Shown here: one piece after another, positions 26,304 to 35,129 of the stretch | How positions within the stretch are numbered: the stretch's first letter is position 1 | Layout: the number at the start of each line of letters is the position of its first letter | Assembly: GCF_900091595.1 (NCBI RefSeq) | Contig: NZ_FMCW01000037.1 | Span: 1 to 60,381, forward strand | Direction of reading: 5' to 3' | Length of the DNA: 60,381 nucleotides | From: Micromonospora haikouensis | Lineage (GTDB): Bacteria > Actinomycetota > Actinomycetes > Mycobacteriales > Micromonosporaceae | Position numbers and translations under genes: made by a program | The notes under the pieces: generated by a model | Told to the model about the DNA's origin: nothing | The model's input: only the letters and a program-made list of their open reading frames with translations | Database searches by the model: none

Positions 26304-27401
26304 GTGAGCATAGGAGGGCGTGTTGCCGAGGCTCGGGCAGAGTCCGGACTGACCCAGGCTCAGTTGGCTGCTGCGGTCGGCATGGCGCGAAGTTCGTTGG
26401 CGAAGATCGAAACGGGAGCGCGAGGGGTAACCGCACTGGAGCTGGTTGCGATTGCGCGAGAGTTGCGGCGTCGCGTGGAATGGTTTGTGGAACCCGGTCC
26501 GCCCTCCATCGTCTCCTACCGCGCTTCGAGGTCGGGCGTAGCTACCCAGGTTATCGATGATGAGTTGGACCGGCTCGCCCGTGATGTCGAGTTTGTTGTT
26601 GCCGAGGTGCCCGAACTTGTGGACGGGCAGCCTGGTCAGCAACCGTTGCCCACCTCTATGGCCGCAGCGGACGTCCTTGCCGCCAAGGCGCGCTCCCTGC
26701 TGAAGCTCTCGGCTCGCGAGCCCGTCCTTGAGTTGTCGCGTCTGGTCACCAGCATTGGGCTGTTGCCCTTCGCTTTGCCGCTCGGGGAGGGGGCGGACGC
26801 AGGGACCGTGCTGCTCCGAGTCGGAGGGGTCAGCGTCGTCAACGGCGACCTGCGTGTTGGCCGACGCCGACTCGCGCTCGCCCATGAGCTGGGTCACTAC
26901 CTGATCGCAGACCCGTATACGACGGACTGGCGCGTTGCCTCGACCGAGGCCGACGCGCTGGAGGCGCGACTTGACCGCTTCGCGCGTGCCCTGCTTCTCC
27001 CTGAGGCTGACCTCCGCGAGCGGTGGGCACAGTGGTCCGCTGGCGGAGATGAGGCGTTGCGCGACGTGGCTGTGCGTGCTGGTAGCCACTACCAGGTGGA
27101 CATGGCCACCCTCGCGCGGCGACTCGGCGAACTTGAGCTCGTGGACGGGAGGCAGGTCAACGAGATTCGTGGGGTGCGCACGAAGAAGGCTGACATTGTC
27201 GAGAAGAATCTTGTCGTGCCTCGCGAGCTAGAGCCGATCTCTTTACCGCGCACCTACGAACAGGCTGTCCTTCGGTTGTACAGGGGCGAAACAGTAACGG
27301 CCGATCGCGCACTCGGGCTGCTATTGGGTACCTTCGACGAAGAATCGCTGCCTGACCGTCCCGAAGCGCCAGAATCCGAGATCTGGGCCGTTACCTCGTG
27401 A
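26304..27401 (+). CDS. XRE-family regulator fused to ImmA/IrrE-type zinc metallopeptidase
   Basis: The 365-residue protein has an N-terminal XRE helix-turn-helix at about 5-60 (SGLTQAQLAAAVGMARSSLA) and a central ImmA/IrrE (DUF955) peptidase domain with the zinc motif HELGHYL at 194-200. A helical C-terminal region follows. Such proteins cleave repressors or antitoxins in phage, ICE and stress systems. The GTG start has no ribosome binding site, which fits the leaderless promoter. The stop overlaps the GTG of the PIN-domain gene by 4 bp. The gene is less GC-rich than its surroundings, which suggests transfer. It is likely the DNA-binding antitoxin or regulator of a toxin-antitoxin-like pair. 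Confidence 0.9.
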   Translation: MSIGGRVAEARAESGLTQAQLAAAVGMARSSLAKIETGARGVTALELVAIARELRRRVEWFVEPGPPSIVSYRASRSGVATQVIDDELDRLARDVEFVVAEVPELVDGQPGQQPLPTSMAAADVLAAKARSLLKLSAREPVLELSRLVTSIGLLPFALPLGEGADAGTVLLRVGGVSVVNGDLRVGRRRLALAHELGHYLIADPYTTDWRVASTEADALEARLDRFARALLLPEADLRERWAQWSAGGDEALRDVAVRAGSHYQVDMATLARRLGELELVDGRQVNEIRGVRTKKADIVEKNLVVPRELEPISLPRTYEQAVLRLYRGETVTADRALGLLLGTFDEESLPDRPEAPESEIWAVTS

Positions 27402-27943
27402 CCGATGAACCTCGTGCATATGTTCTCGATACTGGTCCGCTGAGTCACTTTTCCCGTAGCCAATGGCTTGGCGTTCTCAAGGCTGTGCTCAAAGACGCGC
27501 GAGTTGTGATTCCCGACGTCGTCGAGGCCGAGCTGCGGACCGGTGCTGTCCAGAATGATCACCTGCGGGCCGTGCTCGACGCCGACTGGATCGAAGTCAT
27601 CCCCCTCGACACCCCTGAACACTTGTCCGCGTTTGCCTACTACGAGCAGCGCCTCGTGGGTGCCGATGGACGCAACGTGGGGGAGTGCGGTGTGCTCGCC
27701 CTGGCCGAGACCATGGCGCACGCCGTGGCGGTTGTCGACGATCGGGTTGCCGGAAATGCGGCCAGAGGTCGCAACGTCGAGGTCCGGCGCACTCTGGGCC
27801 TGCTGTGTGACGCGATCCGCGAGGGGCTTCTTACGGTGCCCCTGGTGTCAGCACTGGCCGACGATCTCATGCGCGATTCCTACCGCCTTCCGTTTGGCCC
27901 GGGAGGTTTCGCGAGGTGGGCGGACGAGAATGGGCTTACCTGA
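27398..27943 (+). CDS. PIN-domain protein (VapC/DUF3368-like putative toxin RNase)
   Basis: The 181-residue protein has the acidic PIN pattern: Asp11 in VLDTGPLS, Glu43/Glu45 in VEAEL, Glu96 in GECGVLALAE and Asp114/Asp115 in VVDDRVA. PIN domains are metal-dependent RNases and are the toxin in VapBC systems. The GECGVLALA form resembles DUF3368 members. The GTG overlaps the stop of the XRE-ImmA/IrrE gene in a GTGA, so synthesis is coupled. Regulator-first, toxin-second order with overlap is typical of toxin-antitoxin operons. A 46-bp palindrome follows as terminator. Confidence 0.85.
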   Translation: MTDEPRAYVLDTGPLSHFSRSQWLGVLKAVLKDARVVIPDVVEAELRTGAVQNDHLRAVLDADWIEVIPLDTPEHLSAFAYYEQRLVGADGRNVGECGVLALAETMAHAVAVVDDRVAGNAARGRNVEVRRTLGLLCDAIREGLLTVPLVSALADDLMRDSYRLPFGPGGFARWADENGLT

Positions 27944-28115
27944 CGCTTCTCGCGCATGCTGACTCTGGGTCGTACTCGTTGTTGGCTACAGCGGGTGCCG
28001 CCAGATCCTGGTCCTCGGGCCGCTGGGGCCCGCCAAGCCGCGGCACCTCGCGTTGACTGGTCGGGAGGGCCGACCCGGCCACGGTGGGCCGTCTGCTCTG
28101 CGGCCGACTGGCCGC

Positions 28116-28161
28116 AAACTACGTTACGGCCGGCCCCCGGGGGCCGGCCGTAACGTAGTTT
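28116..28161. terminator. 46-bp perfect palindrome, bidirectional terminator
   Basis: Positions 28116-28138 and 28139-28161 are exact reverse complements, 23 bp each with no unpaired centre. It begins with AAACTACG and ends with CGTAGTTT, so both strands finish in a short T-run. It lies 17 nt beyond the 3' end of tRNA-Ser(GGA) on the minus strand and downstream of the PIN gene on the plus strand. Confidence 0.85.
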
Positions 28162-28177
28162 TCCCTGCTCAAGCGAG

Positions 28178-28262
28178 CGGAGGATACGAGATTCGAACTC
28201 GTGAGGGTGTTAACCCAACACGCTTTCCAAGCGTGCGCCCTAGGCCTCTAGGCGAATCCTCC
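28178..28262 (-). tRNA. tRNA-Ser (anticodon GGA)
   Basis: The 85-nt class II tRNA on the minus strand has an acceptor stem GGAGGAT/ATCCTCC, anticodon stem CACGC/GCGTG with loop TTGGAAA (anticodon GGA, reading UCC and UCU), a long variable arm and T-loop TTCGAAT. The discriminator is G and no CCA is encoded. Confidence 0.95.
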
Positions 28263-28346
28263 GTGGGACAGGATACAGGTCCCCCGCGCGCCGGCCACCC
28301 CACCACCCCCCGAAGATCGACCGGGCGTCGGGTAGGGTGGGTGTCA

Positions 28347-28434
28347 CCTCCCGTGCGGCGGTATCTCGTGAACCTCCCCAGGGCCGGAAGGCAGCAAGGA
28401 TAAGCGAGCTCTGCCGGGTGCACGGGAGGCCTTT
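28347..28434 (+). ncRNA. ffs: Signal recognition particle RNA (4.5S, small bacterial type)
   Basis: The ends pair as CCTCCCGTGC (28347-28356) with GCACGGGAGG (28420-28429). The apical region has the invariant SRP core GGAAGGCAGCAAGGA and its partner strand. A CCTTTTTGTCT run follows, giving factor-independent termination. SRP RNA binds Ffh to target membrane proteins. It lies just before dnaX, a common actinobacterial position. The ends are judged from the helix and could shift a few bases. Confidence 0.92.
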
Positions 28435-28565
28435 TTGTCTCCCGGCACCGCTACCGTACGCCGCAGGCCAGGTGCCGGCCAGAGTGCCGGCCGGGGCACG
28501 GGGTGGTGGGTGGTCACCCGCGCCCGACCGGCGCAGAATGGCTCGGTCGAGAGGAGGCGGGACGC

Positions 28566-31118
28566 GTGACACTGGCGCTCTACCGCAAGTACCGGCCGCG
28601 CACCTTCGCCGAGGTCATCGGCCAGGAGCATGTCACCGAGCCGCTGTCGCAGGCGCTGCGCAGCGGTCGGCTCAACCACGCGTACCTCTTCTCCGGGCCG
28701 CGCGGCTGTGGCAAGACCTCCAGCGCCCGCATCTTGGCCCGCTCGCTCAACTGCGAGCAGGGCCCGACGCCGGAGCCGTGCGGGCAGTGTGACTCGTGCC
28801 GCTCGCTGGCCACCGACGGGTCCGGCTCGCTCGACGTCATCGAGATCGACGCGGCCAGCCACGGCGGCGTCGACGACGCCCGCGAGCTGCGCGAGAAGGC
28901 GTTCTTCGCGCCGGCCCGCAGCCGGTTCAAGATCTACGTCATCGACGAGGCGCACATGGTCTCGTCGGCCGGCTTCAACGCCCTGCTCAAGCTGGTCGAG
29001 GAGCCCCCGGAGTACGTCAAGTTCATCTTCGCCACCACCGAGCCGGAGAAGGTCCTCGGCACGATCAAGTCGCGGACCCACCACTACCCGTTCCGGCTGA
29101 TCCCGCCGAAGACGCTCCGCCCCTACCTGGAGCAGCTCACCGAGGCCGAGGGGGTGACCGTCGACCCGGCGGTCTTCCCGCTGGTGGTGCGCGCGGGCGG
29201 CGGCAGCGCCCGGGACAGCCTCTCCGTGCTCGACCAGCTCATCGCGGGCGCGGGCCCGGAGGGGGTCACCTATCCCCGGGCCGCCGCGCTGCTCGGCGTC
29301 ACCGACTCGGGGCTGCTCGACGAGATGTGCGACGCCCTCGCGGCCGGCGACGGCGCGGCGGCGTACGCGACCGTGGACCGGGTGGCCGAGGCCGGGCACG
29401 ACGCGCGCCGCTTCGCGTCGGACCTGCTGGAGCGCCTGCGCGACCTGATCGTCCTCCAGCAGGTGCCCGACGCCGCCGAGAAGGGCCTGATCGACGGCCC
29501 GGCCGACCAGATCGAGCGGATGACCGCCCAGGCGCAGCGGCTCGGCCCGGCGACCCTGTCCCGGTGCGCCGACATCGTGCACGACGGCCTGGTGGCCATG
29601 CGCGGCACGACCGCGCCCCGGCTGCTGCTGGAGCTGATCTGCGCCCGCATGCTGCTGCCCGGCGCGGACGACTCCACCGGCGGCCTGCTCCAGCGGCTGG
29701 AGCGGATGGAGCGCCGGCTCACCCTGGGTGCCGTCGAGCTGCCGCCGGCCGCCGCCGGCTCCGCGCCGGCCGCCACCACCCCGGCGGTACGCCCCGAGCC
29801 GACCCCCCCGCCTGCGGCGGCTGCCGCGCACCCGGCGCAGGCTGCGGCGTCCGCCGCCCCGGCGGCTGCCCCGGCTCCGTCGGCCGCCCCGCCGTCCGTG
29901 GCCGCTGCGGCGGCGGCTCCGGTGTCCGCAGGCCCTGCCCCGGCCGCTCCCGCCCCGGCCGCGCCCCGGCGGGAGGTCCCGCCGGAGGCGGTCATGCCCG
30001 ACCCGGCGACCCCCGCCCCGCCCCGCCCCGGCGCGGCTCCGGCGGGTGCCCTGGACGCCGTCGCGGTGCGCCGGGTCTGGCCGGAGATCGTCGCGAAGGT
30101 CAACCGGATCAAGAAGCCGGCCGCCGCGCTGATGCGCGACGCGGTGGTCCGTGATGTGGACGGCGACACGCTGGTGCTGACCGTCAAGTCTCCGGTGCTC
30201 GCGCAGATGATGGGCAACCACACGTCGGTGCTGGCCGAGGCGCTCTACGAGGAGTTCGGCGGGCGCTGGCAGGTGCGCTGCGAGGTGGCCGGCGAGCGGG
30301 GCGGCGTGTCGCCGGGCGGCGGCTCCCGGGGGCCCGCCCCCGCCTCGCCCCGCCCCGCCCCGGCCCCGCCCGCGACCCCCGCGCCCGCCACGAACGCCCG
30401 CCCGTCGCCCGGCGCTGCGCCGGGTCCTGCCGGCGGCGGTGCTGCCCCGGCCGGCGGTGCCGCTGGCGCTGACGAGGAGTGGCCCGAGCCCGCCCGCCCC
30501 GGCGGGGCCGCCACCGCTCCTGCCGCGAGCGCCCCGGCCGGGGACGACTGGCCGGAGGCGGCCCGCCCGGGTGGCTCCGCCGCCGCGCCGCCGGCAACGG
30601 CCCCGCCCGGCGGGCCCGCCCCGGTGGCCGCCGCGCGTGCCGCCGCCCCGGCGACGTCGCCCAACGGTGCCGCCAACGGTGCTGCGGCCAACGGTGCCGC
30701 TGCGGCGACGCCGGCCAACGGAGCCGCCGCGCGTGGTGCCGCCCCTGCCGCGCCGGCCAACGGTGCCGCCGCCCCGGGCGGCAGGGCTCCCGCTGCCGGC
30801 AGCGGGCTCGCCGCCGCGCGGGCTGCGGCGGCCGGCCGCGGTCCGCGTACCCAGAACGGGGCCCGCAAGACCGCGGACGCCGACTGGGCGGGCGAGCCGC
30901 CCTACGACCCGGACTTCGACGGGCCGGTGCGCGGCGGTGGCCGCCCGGGCCCGGCGGCGTCGGCCGCCCCGACCTACGAGGGCTTCGACCCGGGCGACGA
31001 GCCGCTCGACGAGGTGATCGACGAGCGGACGGCCCGGCAGTCCAGCGAGGAGCAGGCGGTGCAGCTGCTCCGGGAGGCGTTCGGCGCGGAGAAGATCGAC
31101 GAGGTGGACGCCCGCTGA
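28566..31118 (+). CDS. dnaX: DNA polymerase III subunits gamma and tau
   Basis: The 850-residue protein begins MTLALYRKYRPRTF. It has Walker A GPRGCGKTS at 44-52, zinc cysteines at 63, 72, 75 and 78, the DEAH-like IDEAHMVS near 120, and SRTHHYPF of the clamp-loader ATPase. Residues from about 395 onward hold a long Ala/Pro-rich linker, a second folded domain near 500-590 (VWPEIVAKVNRIKKPAAALM), and then about 190 residues of Ala/Pro/Gly repeats before an acidic C-terminus. It loads the sliding clamp at the replication fork. The GTG at 28566 follows GAGGAGGCGG. No programmed frameshift site is evident, so a separate gamma form is not predicted. Confidence 0.95.
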   Translation: MTLALYRKYRPRTFAEVIGQEHVTEPLSQALRSGRLNHAYLFSGPRGCGKTSSARILARSLNCEQGPTPEPCGQCDSCRSLATDGSGSLDVIEIDAASHGGVDDARELREKAFFAPARSRFKIYVIDEAHMVSSAGFNALLKLVEEPPEYVKFIFATTEPEKVLGTIKSRTHHYPFRLIPPKTLRPYLEQLTEAEGVTVDPAVFPLVVRAGGGSARDSLSVLDQLIAGAGPEGVTYPRAAALLGVTDSGLLDEMCDALAAGDGAAAYATVDRVAEAGHDARRFASDLLERLRDLIVLQQVPDAAEKGLIDGPADQIERMTAQAQRLGPATLSRCADIVHDGLVAMRGTTAPRLLLELICARMLLPGADDSTGGLLQRLERMERRLTLGAVELPPAAAGSAPAATTPAVRPEPTPPPAAAAAHPAQAAASAAPAAAPAPSAAPPSVAAAAAAPVSAGPAPAAPAPAAPRREVPPEAVMPDPATPAPPRPGAAPAGALDAVAVRRVWPEIVAKVNRIKKPAAALMRDAVVRDVDGDTLVLTVKSPVLAQMMGNHTSVLAEALYEEFGGRWQVRCEVAGERGGVSPGGGSRGPAPASPRPAPAPPATPAPATNARPSPGAAPGPAGGGAAPAGGAAGADEEWPEPARPGGAATAPAASAPAGDDWPEAARPGGSAAAPPATAPPGGPAPVAAARAAAPATSPNGAANGAAANGAAAATPANGAAARGAAPAAPANGAAAPGGRAPAAGSGLAAARAAAAGRGPRTQNGARKTADADWAGEPPYDPDFDGPVRGGGRPGPAASAAPTYEGFDPGDEPLDEVIDERTARQSSEEQAVQLLREAFGAEKIDEVDAR

Positions 31119-31204
31119 CGCGGGCGTCGCCCGTGCCAGGCAACAGTCTGCGCCCCGGTTAGGCTGGGCGCGGCCGAGCAGACGAGTGCGAGAAGGAGCC
31201 ATCC

Positions 31205-31537
31205 GTGCGCCCAGGTGGACAGCCGAACATGCAGCAGATGCTGAAGCAGGCGCAGAAGATGCAGCAGCAGATCGCCAAGGCCCAGGCCGAGCTGGCCGAG
31301 GCCGAGCTGACCGGCACCGCCGGGGGCGGCCTGGTCGCCGTGACGGTCTCCGGCTCCGGCGACGTGAAGAGCATCAAGATCGACCCGAAGGTGGTCGACC
31401 CGGAGGACGTGGAGACGCTGGAGGACCTGGTGGTCGCCGCGCTGCACAACGCCGCCGAGGCCGCCCGGGCGCTGACGGAGCAGAAGATGGGCCCGGTCGC
31501 GGGCGGGATGGGCGGCCTCGGCCTGCCCGGCTTCTGA
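31205..31537 (+). CDS. YbaB/EbfC family nucleoid-associated protein
   Basis: The 110-residue protein has the Gln/Met-rich N-terminal coil (MQQMLKQAQKMQQQIAKAQ), then VSGSGDVKSIKIDP and VVAALHNAAEAA, typical of YbaB/EbfC. It binds DNA as a dimer and is thought to help organise the nucleoid. AAGGAG lies before the GTG. It sits between dnaX and recR, an order conserved widely in bacteria. The glycine-rich C-terminal end is usual for actinobacterial members. Confidence 0.93.
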   Translation: MRPGGQPNMQQMLKQAQKMQQQIAKAQAELAEAELTGTAGGGLVAVTVSGSGDVKSIKIDPKVVDPEDVETLEDLVVAALHNAAEAARALTEQKMGPVAGGMGGLGLPGF

Positions 31538-31551
31538 GCCGGCCGACGCAG

Positions 31552-32145
31552 ATGTATGAAGGTGCCATCCAGGACCTGATCGACGAGCTGGGGCGACTGC
31601 CGGGCGTGGGCCCGAAGAGCGCACAGCGGATCGCCTTCCACGTCCTGTCGGCCGATCCGGCCGACATCAACCGGCTGGCCGGCGCGCTGCGCAAGGTCAA
31701 GGACCTGGTGCGCTTCTGCACCACCTGCTACAACGTCGCCGAGTCCGAGCAGTGCCGGATCTGCCGCGACCCGCGCCGCAGCGACGAGGTGCTCTGCGTG
31801 GTCGAGGAGCCCAAGGACGTCGTGGCGATCGAGCGCACGGGTGAGTTCCGGGGCCGCTACCACGTGCTCGGCGGGGCGATCAACCCGCTGGAGGGGATCG
31901 GGCCGGACAACCTGCGCATCCGCGAGCTGATGACCCGGCTGGGCGGCGGCGCGGTGCGGGAGCTGATCCTGGCCACCGACCCGAACACCGAGGGCGAGGC
32001 GACGGCGACGTACCTGGCACTGATCGTCAAGCCGATGGGCATCTCGGTGACCCGGTTGGCCAGCGGCCTGCCGGTGGGCGGCGACCTGGAGTACGCCGAC
32101 GAGATCACCCTTGGCCGCGCGTTCGAGGGGCGCCGGGCGGTCTGA
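31552..32145 (+). CDS. recR: Recombination protein RecR
   Basis: The 197-residue protein shows LPGVGPKSAQRIAFH (helix-hairpin-helix), a four-cysteine zinc finger (CTTCYN...CRIC), a Toprim domain with VVEEPKDVVAIE, and ILATDPNTEGEATA. RecR with RecO loads RecA at gaps during repair. It starts 14 bp after the YbaB stop and is the last gene of the dnaX-ybaB-recR group. Confidence 0.95.
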   Translation: MYEGAIQDLIDELGRLPGVGPKSAQRIAFHVLSADPADINRLAGALRKVKDLVRFCTTCYNVAESEQCRICRDPRRSDEVLCVVEEPKDVVAIERTGEFRGRYHVLGGAINPLEGIGPDNLRIRELMTRLGGGAVRELILATDPNTEGEATATYLALIVKPMGISVTRLASGLPVGGDLEYADEITLGRAFEGRRAV

Positions 32146-32206
32146 CAGCAGGTGCCCTCAGGGGCAGGGGCGACGTAACAGTTTGGCATCGTGGTTTCGG
32201 ATCGTT

Positions 32207-32228
32207 CGGCGAAACTCGCTTTTCGCCG
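32207..32228 (+). terminator. Hairpin downstream of recR
   Basis: The 8-bp stem CGGCGAAA/TTTCGCCG with a 6-nt loop lies 62 nt after recR in the 236-bp gap before the ABC importer operon. It could end the recR transcript or belong to the leader of the next operon. Confidence 0.4.
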
Positions 32229-32381
32229 TAGATTCTTCGGCCGTCTCGCGCCTGGGACACGATCCGATACCAACCCTTGCCCTGGCAGTTTCGGGCCGGT
32301 CCGAACGGGAGCTAAGGTCACGGCCATCGGTGACCCCTGTCACCACGTTGTCCGTACCCCCAAGGACGAGGTGAAGCACCC

Positions 32382-34046
32382 ATGCGTGCACCCAGGCCGA
32401 AGGTCGCTGTCGCGGCCGTCGCGGTCGCGGCCCTCGCGGTAGCAGGCTGCGCCGAGAGCAACCGCGATGACAACTCCGGCGGTAGCAAGAAGGACACCAT
32501 GGTCTTCGGCGTGGCCGGCGACCCGAAGGTCCTCGACCCCAGCTTCGCCAGCGACGGCGAGTCGCTGCGCGTGGCGCGCCAGGTCTTCGAGACGCTGGTC
32601 CGGCCGGAGGAGGGTGGCACCAAGGTCACCCCGGGGCTGGCCGAGTCCTGGACCCCGGACGCCGCCGGCACCACGTGGACGTTCAAGCTCCGTTCCGGCG
32701 TGAAGTTCCACGACGGCACCGACTTCAACGCCGAGGCCGTCTGCGCCAACTTCGACCGCTGGTACAACGCGAAGGGTCTCATGCAGAGCCCCGACGTGAC
32801 CGCGTACTGGCAGGACGTCATGGGCGGCTTCGCCAAGAACGAGGACCCGGAGCTGCCGCCGAGCCTCTTCAAGTCCTGCACCGCCAAGGACGCCACCACC
32901 GTGGACCTGGCGTTCACCCGGGTCTCCAGCAAGATCCCGGCCGCGCTGATGCTGCCCTCGTTCTCGATCCACAGCCCGAAGGCGCTCCAGCAGTACGACG
33001 CCAGCAACGTCGGCGGCACCGCCGAGGACATCAAGTACCCGCCGTACGCGACGGAGCACCCGACCGGCACCGGCCCGTTCAAGTTCAAGTCCTGGGACGT
33101 CGCCAACAAGACGCTCACCATCGAGCGCAACGACGACTACTACGGCACCAAGGCCAAGCTGAAGACCCTGATCTTCAAGACCATCTCCGACGAGAACGCG
33201 CGCAAGCAGGCGCTGCGCTCCGGCGACATCCAGGGGTACGACCTGGTCGGCCCGGCCGACGTCGAGCCGCTGAAGACCGAGGGCTTCAACGTCCTCACCC
33301 GCCCGGCGTTCAACGTCCTCTACCTGGCCATCAACCAGAAGGGGAACCCGAAGCTCGCCGACCTCAAGGTCCGGCAGGCGATCGCGTACGCGCTCAACCG
33401 GCAGGCGCTGGTCGACTCGAAGCTGCCCCCGGGCGCGAAGGTCGCGCTGAACTTCATGCCCGACACCGTCGAGGGCTTCAACGGCGACGTCACCAAGTAC
33501 GACTACAACCCGGAGAAGGCCAAGGCGCTGCTGGCCGAGGCCGGCGCGTCGAACCTGACGCTGAAGTTCCACTACCCGACCGAGGTCACCCGGCCGTACA
33601 TGCCGAACCCGAAGGACATCTTCGAGCTGCTCTCGGCGGACCTCAAGGCGGTCGGCATCAACGTCGAGGCCATCCCGCTGAAGTGGAGCCCCGACTACCT
33701 GAACGCCACCACCTCCGGCAGCAAGCACGACCTGCACTTCCTCGGCTGGACCGGTGACTACGGCGACGCCTACAACTTCATCGGCACGTTCTTCGACCGG
33801 CCGAAGGACGAGTGGGGCTTCACCAACGCCCAGCTCTTCGCCCAGTTCAAGGACGCGGACACCACCGCCGACCAGGCGGCCCGGGTGGAGAAGTACAAGG
33901 CCCTCAACAAGGCGATCATGGACCTGCTGCCGGGTGTGCCGATCTCGCACTCGCCGCCGGCGATCGTGTTCGGCAAGGACGTGACCGGGATCAAGGCGAG
34001 CCCGCTCACCGACGAGCGGTTCGGAACCGCCGAGTTCAAGTCCTGA
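32382..34046 (+). CDS. ABC importer substrate-binding lipoprotein, peptide/nickel (family 5) type
   Basis: The 554-residue protein has a lipoprotein signal with lipobox VAGC at about residue 23. A family 5 (DppA/OppA-like) binding protein follows: TFKLRSGVKFHDGTDFNAE, GTGPFKFKSWD, and VRQAIAYALNRQALV are all typical. It sits on the outer face of the membrane and hands substrate to the permeases encoded next. The substrate is probably a peptide; related proteins bind nickel, heme or sugars. Cysteines at two positions in the long N-terminal lobe are unusual but not decisive. It leads a five-gene operon. Confidence 0.92.
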   Translation: MRAPRPKVAVAAVAVAALAVAGCAESNRDDNSGGSKKDTMVFGVAGDPKVLDPSFASDGESLRVARQVFETLVRPEEGGTKVTPGLAESWTPDAAGTTWTFKLRSGVKFHDGTDFNAEAVCANFDRWYNAKGLMQSPDVTAYWQDVMGGFAKNEDPELPPSLFKSCTAKDATTVDLAFTRVSSKIPAALMLPSFSIHSPKALQQYDASNVGGTAEDIKYPPYATEHPTGTGPFKFKSWDVANKTLTIERNDDYYGTKAKLKTLIFKTISDENARKQALRSGDIQGYDLVGPADVEPLKTEGFNVLTRPAFNVLYLAINQKGNPKLADLKVRQAIAYALNRQALVDSKLPPGAKVALNFMPDTVEGFNGDVTKYDYNPEKAKALLAEAGASNLTLKFHYPTEVTRPYMPNPKDIFELLSADLKAVGINVEAIPLKWSPDYLNATTSGSKHDLHFLGWTGDYGDAYNFIGTFFDRPKDEWGFTNAQLFAQFKDADTTADQAARVEKYKALNKAIMDLLPGVPISHSPPAIVFGKDVTGIKASPLTDERFGTAEFKS

Positions 34047-34124
34047 CCTGACGCAAGGACCACGGGCGGGCGCCGTTACCCACGGCGCCCGCCCGCAGCC
34101 CTCCGTACCCCTTTCGAGGCCGCC

Positions 34125-35129
34125 GTGTTCCGGTTCATCGTCAGACGCCTGCTCCAGCTGATACCGACGCTGTTCGGGCTCTCTCTCCTGTTGTTCATCT
34201 GGCTCCGGCGGCTGCCCGGCGGCCCCGAGACCGCCATCCTCGGCGAGCGCGGCACCCCGGAGATGCGCGCCGCCATCCGCCGCAACCTCGGCCTCGACGA
34301 GCCGATCCTGATCCAGTACGGCCGGTTCGTCCGGCGACTGATCAAACTGGACCTGGGCACCTCGACCTCCACCAAGCGCCCGGTCGTCACCGAGTTCTTC
34401 GAGCGGTTCCCCGGCACCGTCGAGCTGACCGTGATGGCCATGATCATCGCCATCGGCATCGGCATCCCGCTGGGCTACCTGGCCGCCCGCCGCCGGGGCC
34501 GGCTGTTCGACCACCTGTCGGTCGGCGGCTCGCTGATCGGCATCTGCATCCCGGTGTTCTTCCTCGCGTACGTGCTCAAGGCCCTCTTCTCGGAGAACCT
34601 TGGCTGGTTCCCGTCCAGCGGCCGGCAGGACCCGACCCTCGGGGCGACCCGGATCACCAACTTCTTCGTCCTCGACGGGCTGATGACCCGGGAGTGGGAC
34701 GCTGCCGCCGACGCCCTCTGGCACCTGGTGCTGCCGGGCCTCGCGTTGGCGAGCATCCCCCTGGCGATCATCGTCCGGATCACCCGGGCCAGCGTGCTGG
34801 AGGTGCTCAACGAGGACTTCGTCCGCACCGCCGAGGCCAAGGGCCTCACCGAGTCGACGGTCCGCCGCCGGCACGTGCTGCGCAACGCCATGCTCCCCGT
34901 GGTCACCTCGATCGGCCTGCTCACCGGCGGGCTGCTCTCCGGCGCGGTGCTGACGGAGACCGTCTTCGCCTTCAGCGGCATCGGGGCGTTCGTCGCCGAG
35001 GCGATCAGCCAGCGCGACTATCCCGTGCTGATGGGCTTCATCCTGATCATCGCGGTGGTGTACGTGCTGGTGAACCTCCTCGTGGACCTCTCCTACAGCG
35101 TGATCGACCCGAGGGTGAGGGTGCGATGA
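34125..35129 (+). CDS. ABC importer permease, DppB type
   Basis: The 334-residue protein begins MFRFIVRRLLQLIPTLFGLSL, the standard DppB/OppB N-terminus, with six predicted helices. Its coupling segment VRTAEAKGLTESTVRRRHVLRNA carries the EAA motif that contacts the ATPase. It starts at GTG 78 bp after the binding protein and overlaps the next permease by 4 bp (ATGA). Confidence 0.93.
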   Translation: MFRFIVRRLLQLIPTLFGLSLLLFIWLRRLPGGPETAILGERGTPEMRAAIRRNLGLDEPILIQYGRFVRRLIKLDLGTSTSTKRPVVTEFFERFPGTVELTVMAMIIAIGIGIPLGYLAARRRGRLFDHLSVGGSLIGICIPVFFLAYVLKALFSENLGWFPSSGRQDPTLGATRITNFFVLDGLMTREWDAAADALWHLVLPGLALASIPLAIIVRITRASVLEVLNEDFVRTAEAKGLTESTVRRRHVLRNAMLPVVTSIGLLTGGLLSGAVLTETVFAFSGIGAFVAEAISQRDYPVLMGFILIIAVVYVLVNLLVDLSYSVIDPRVRVR

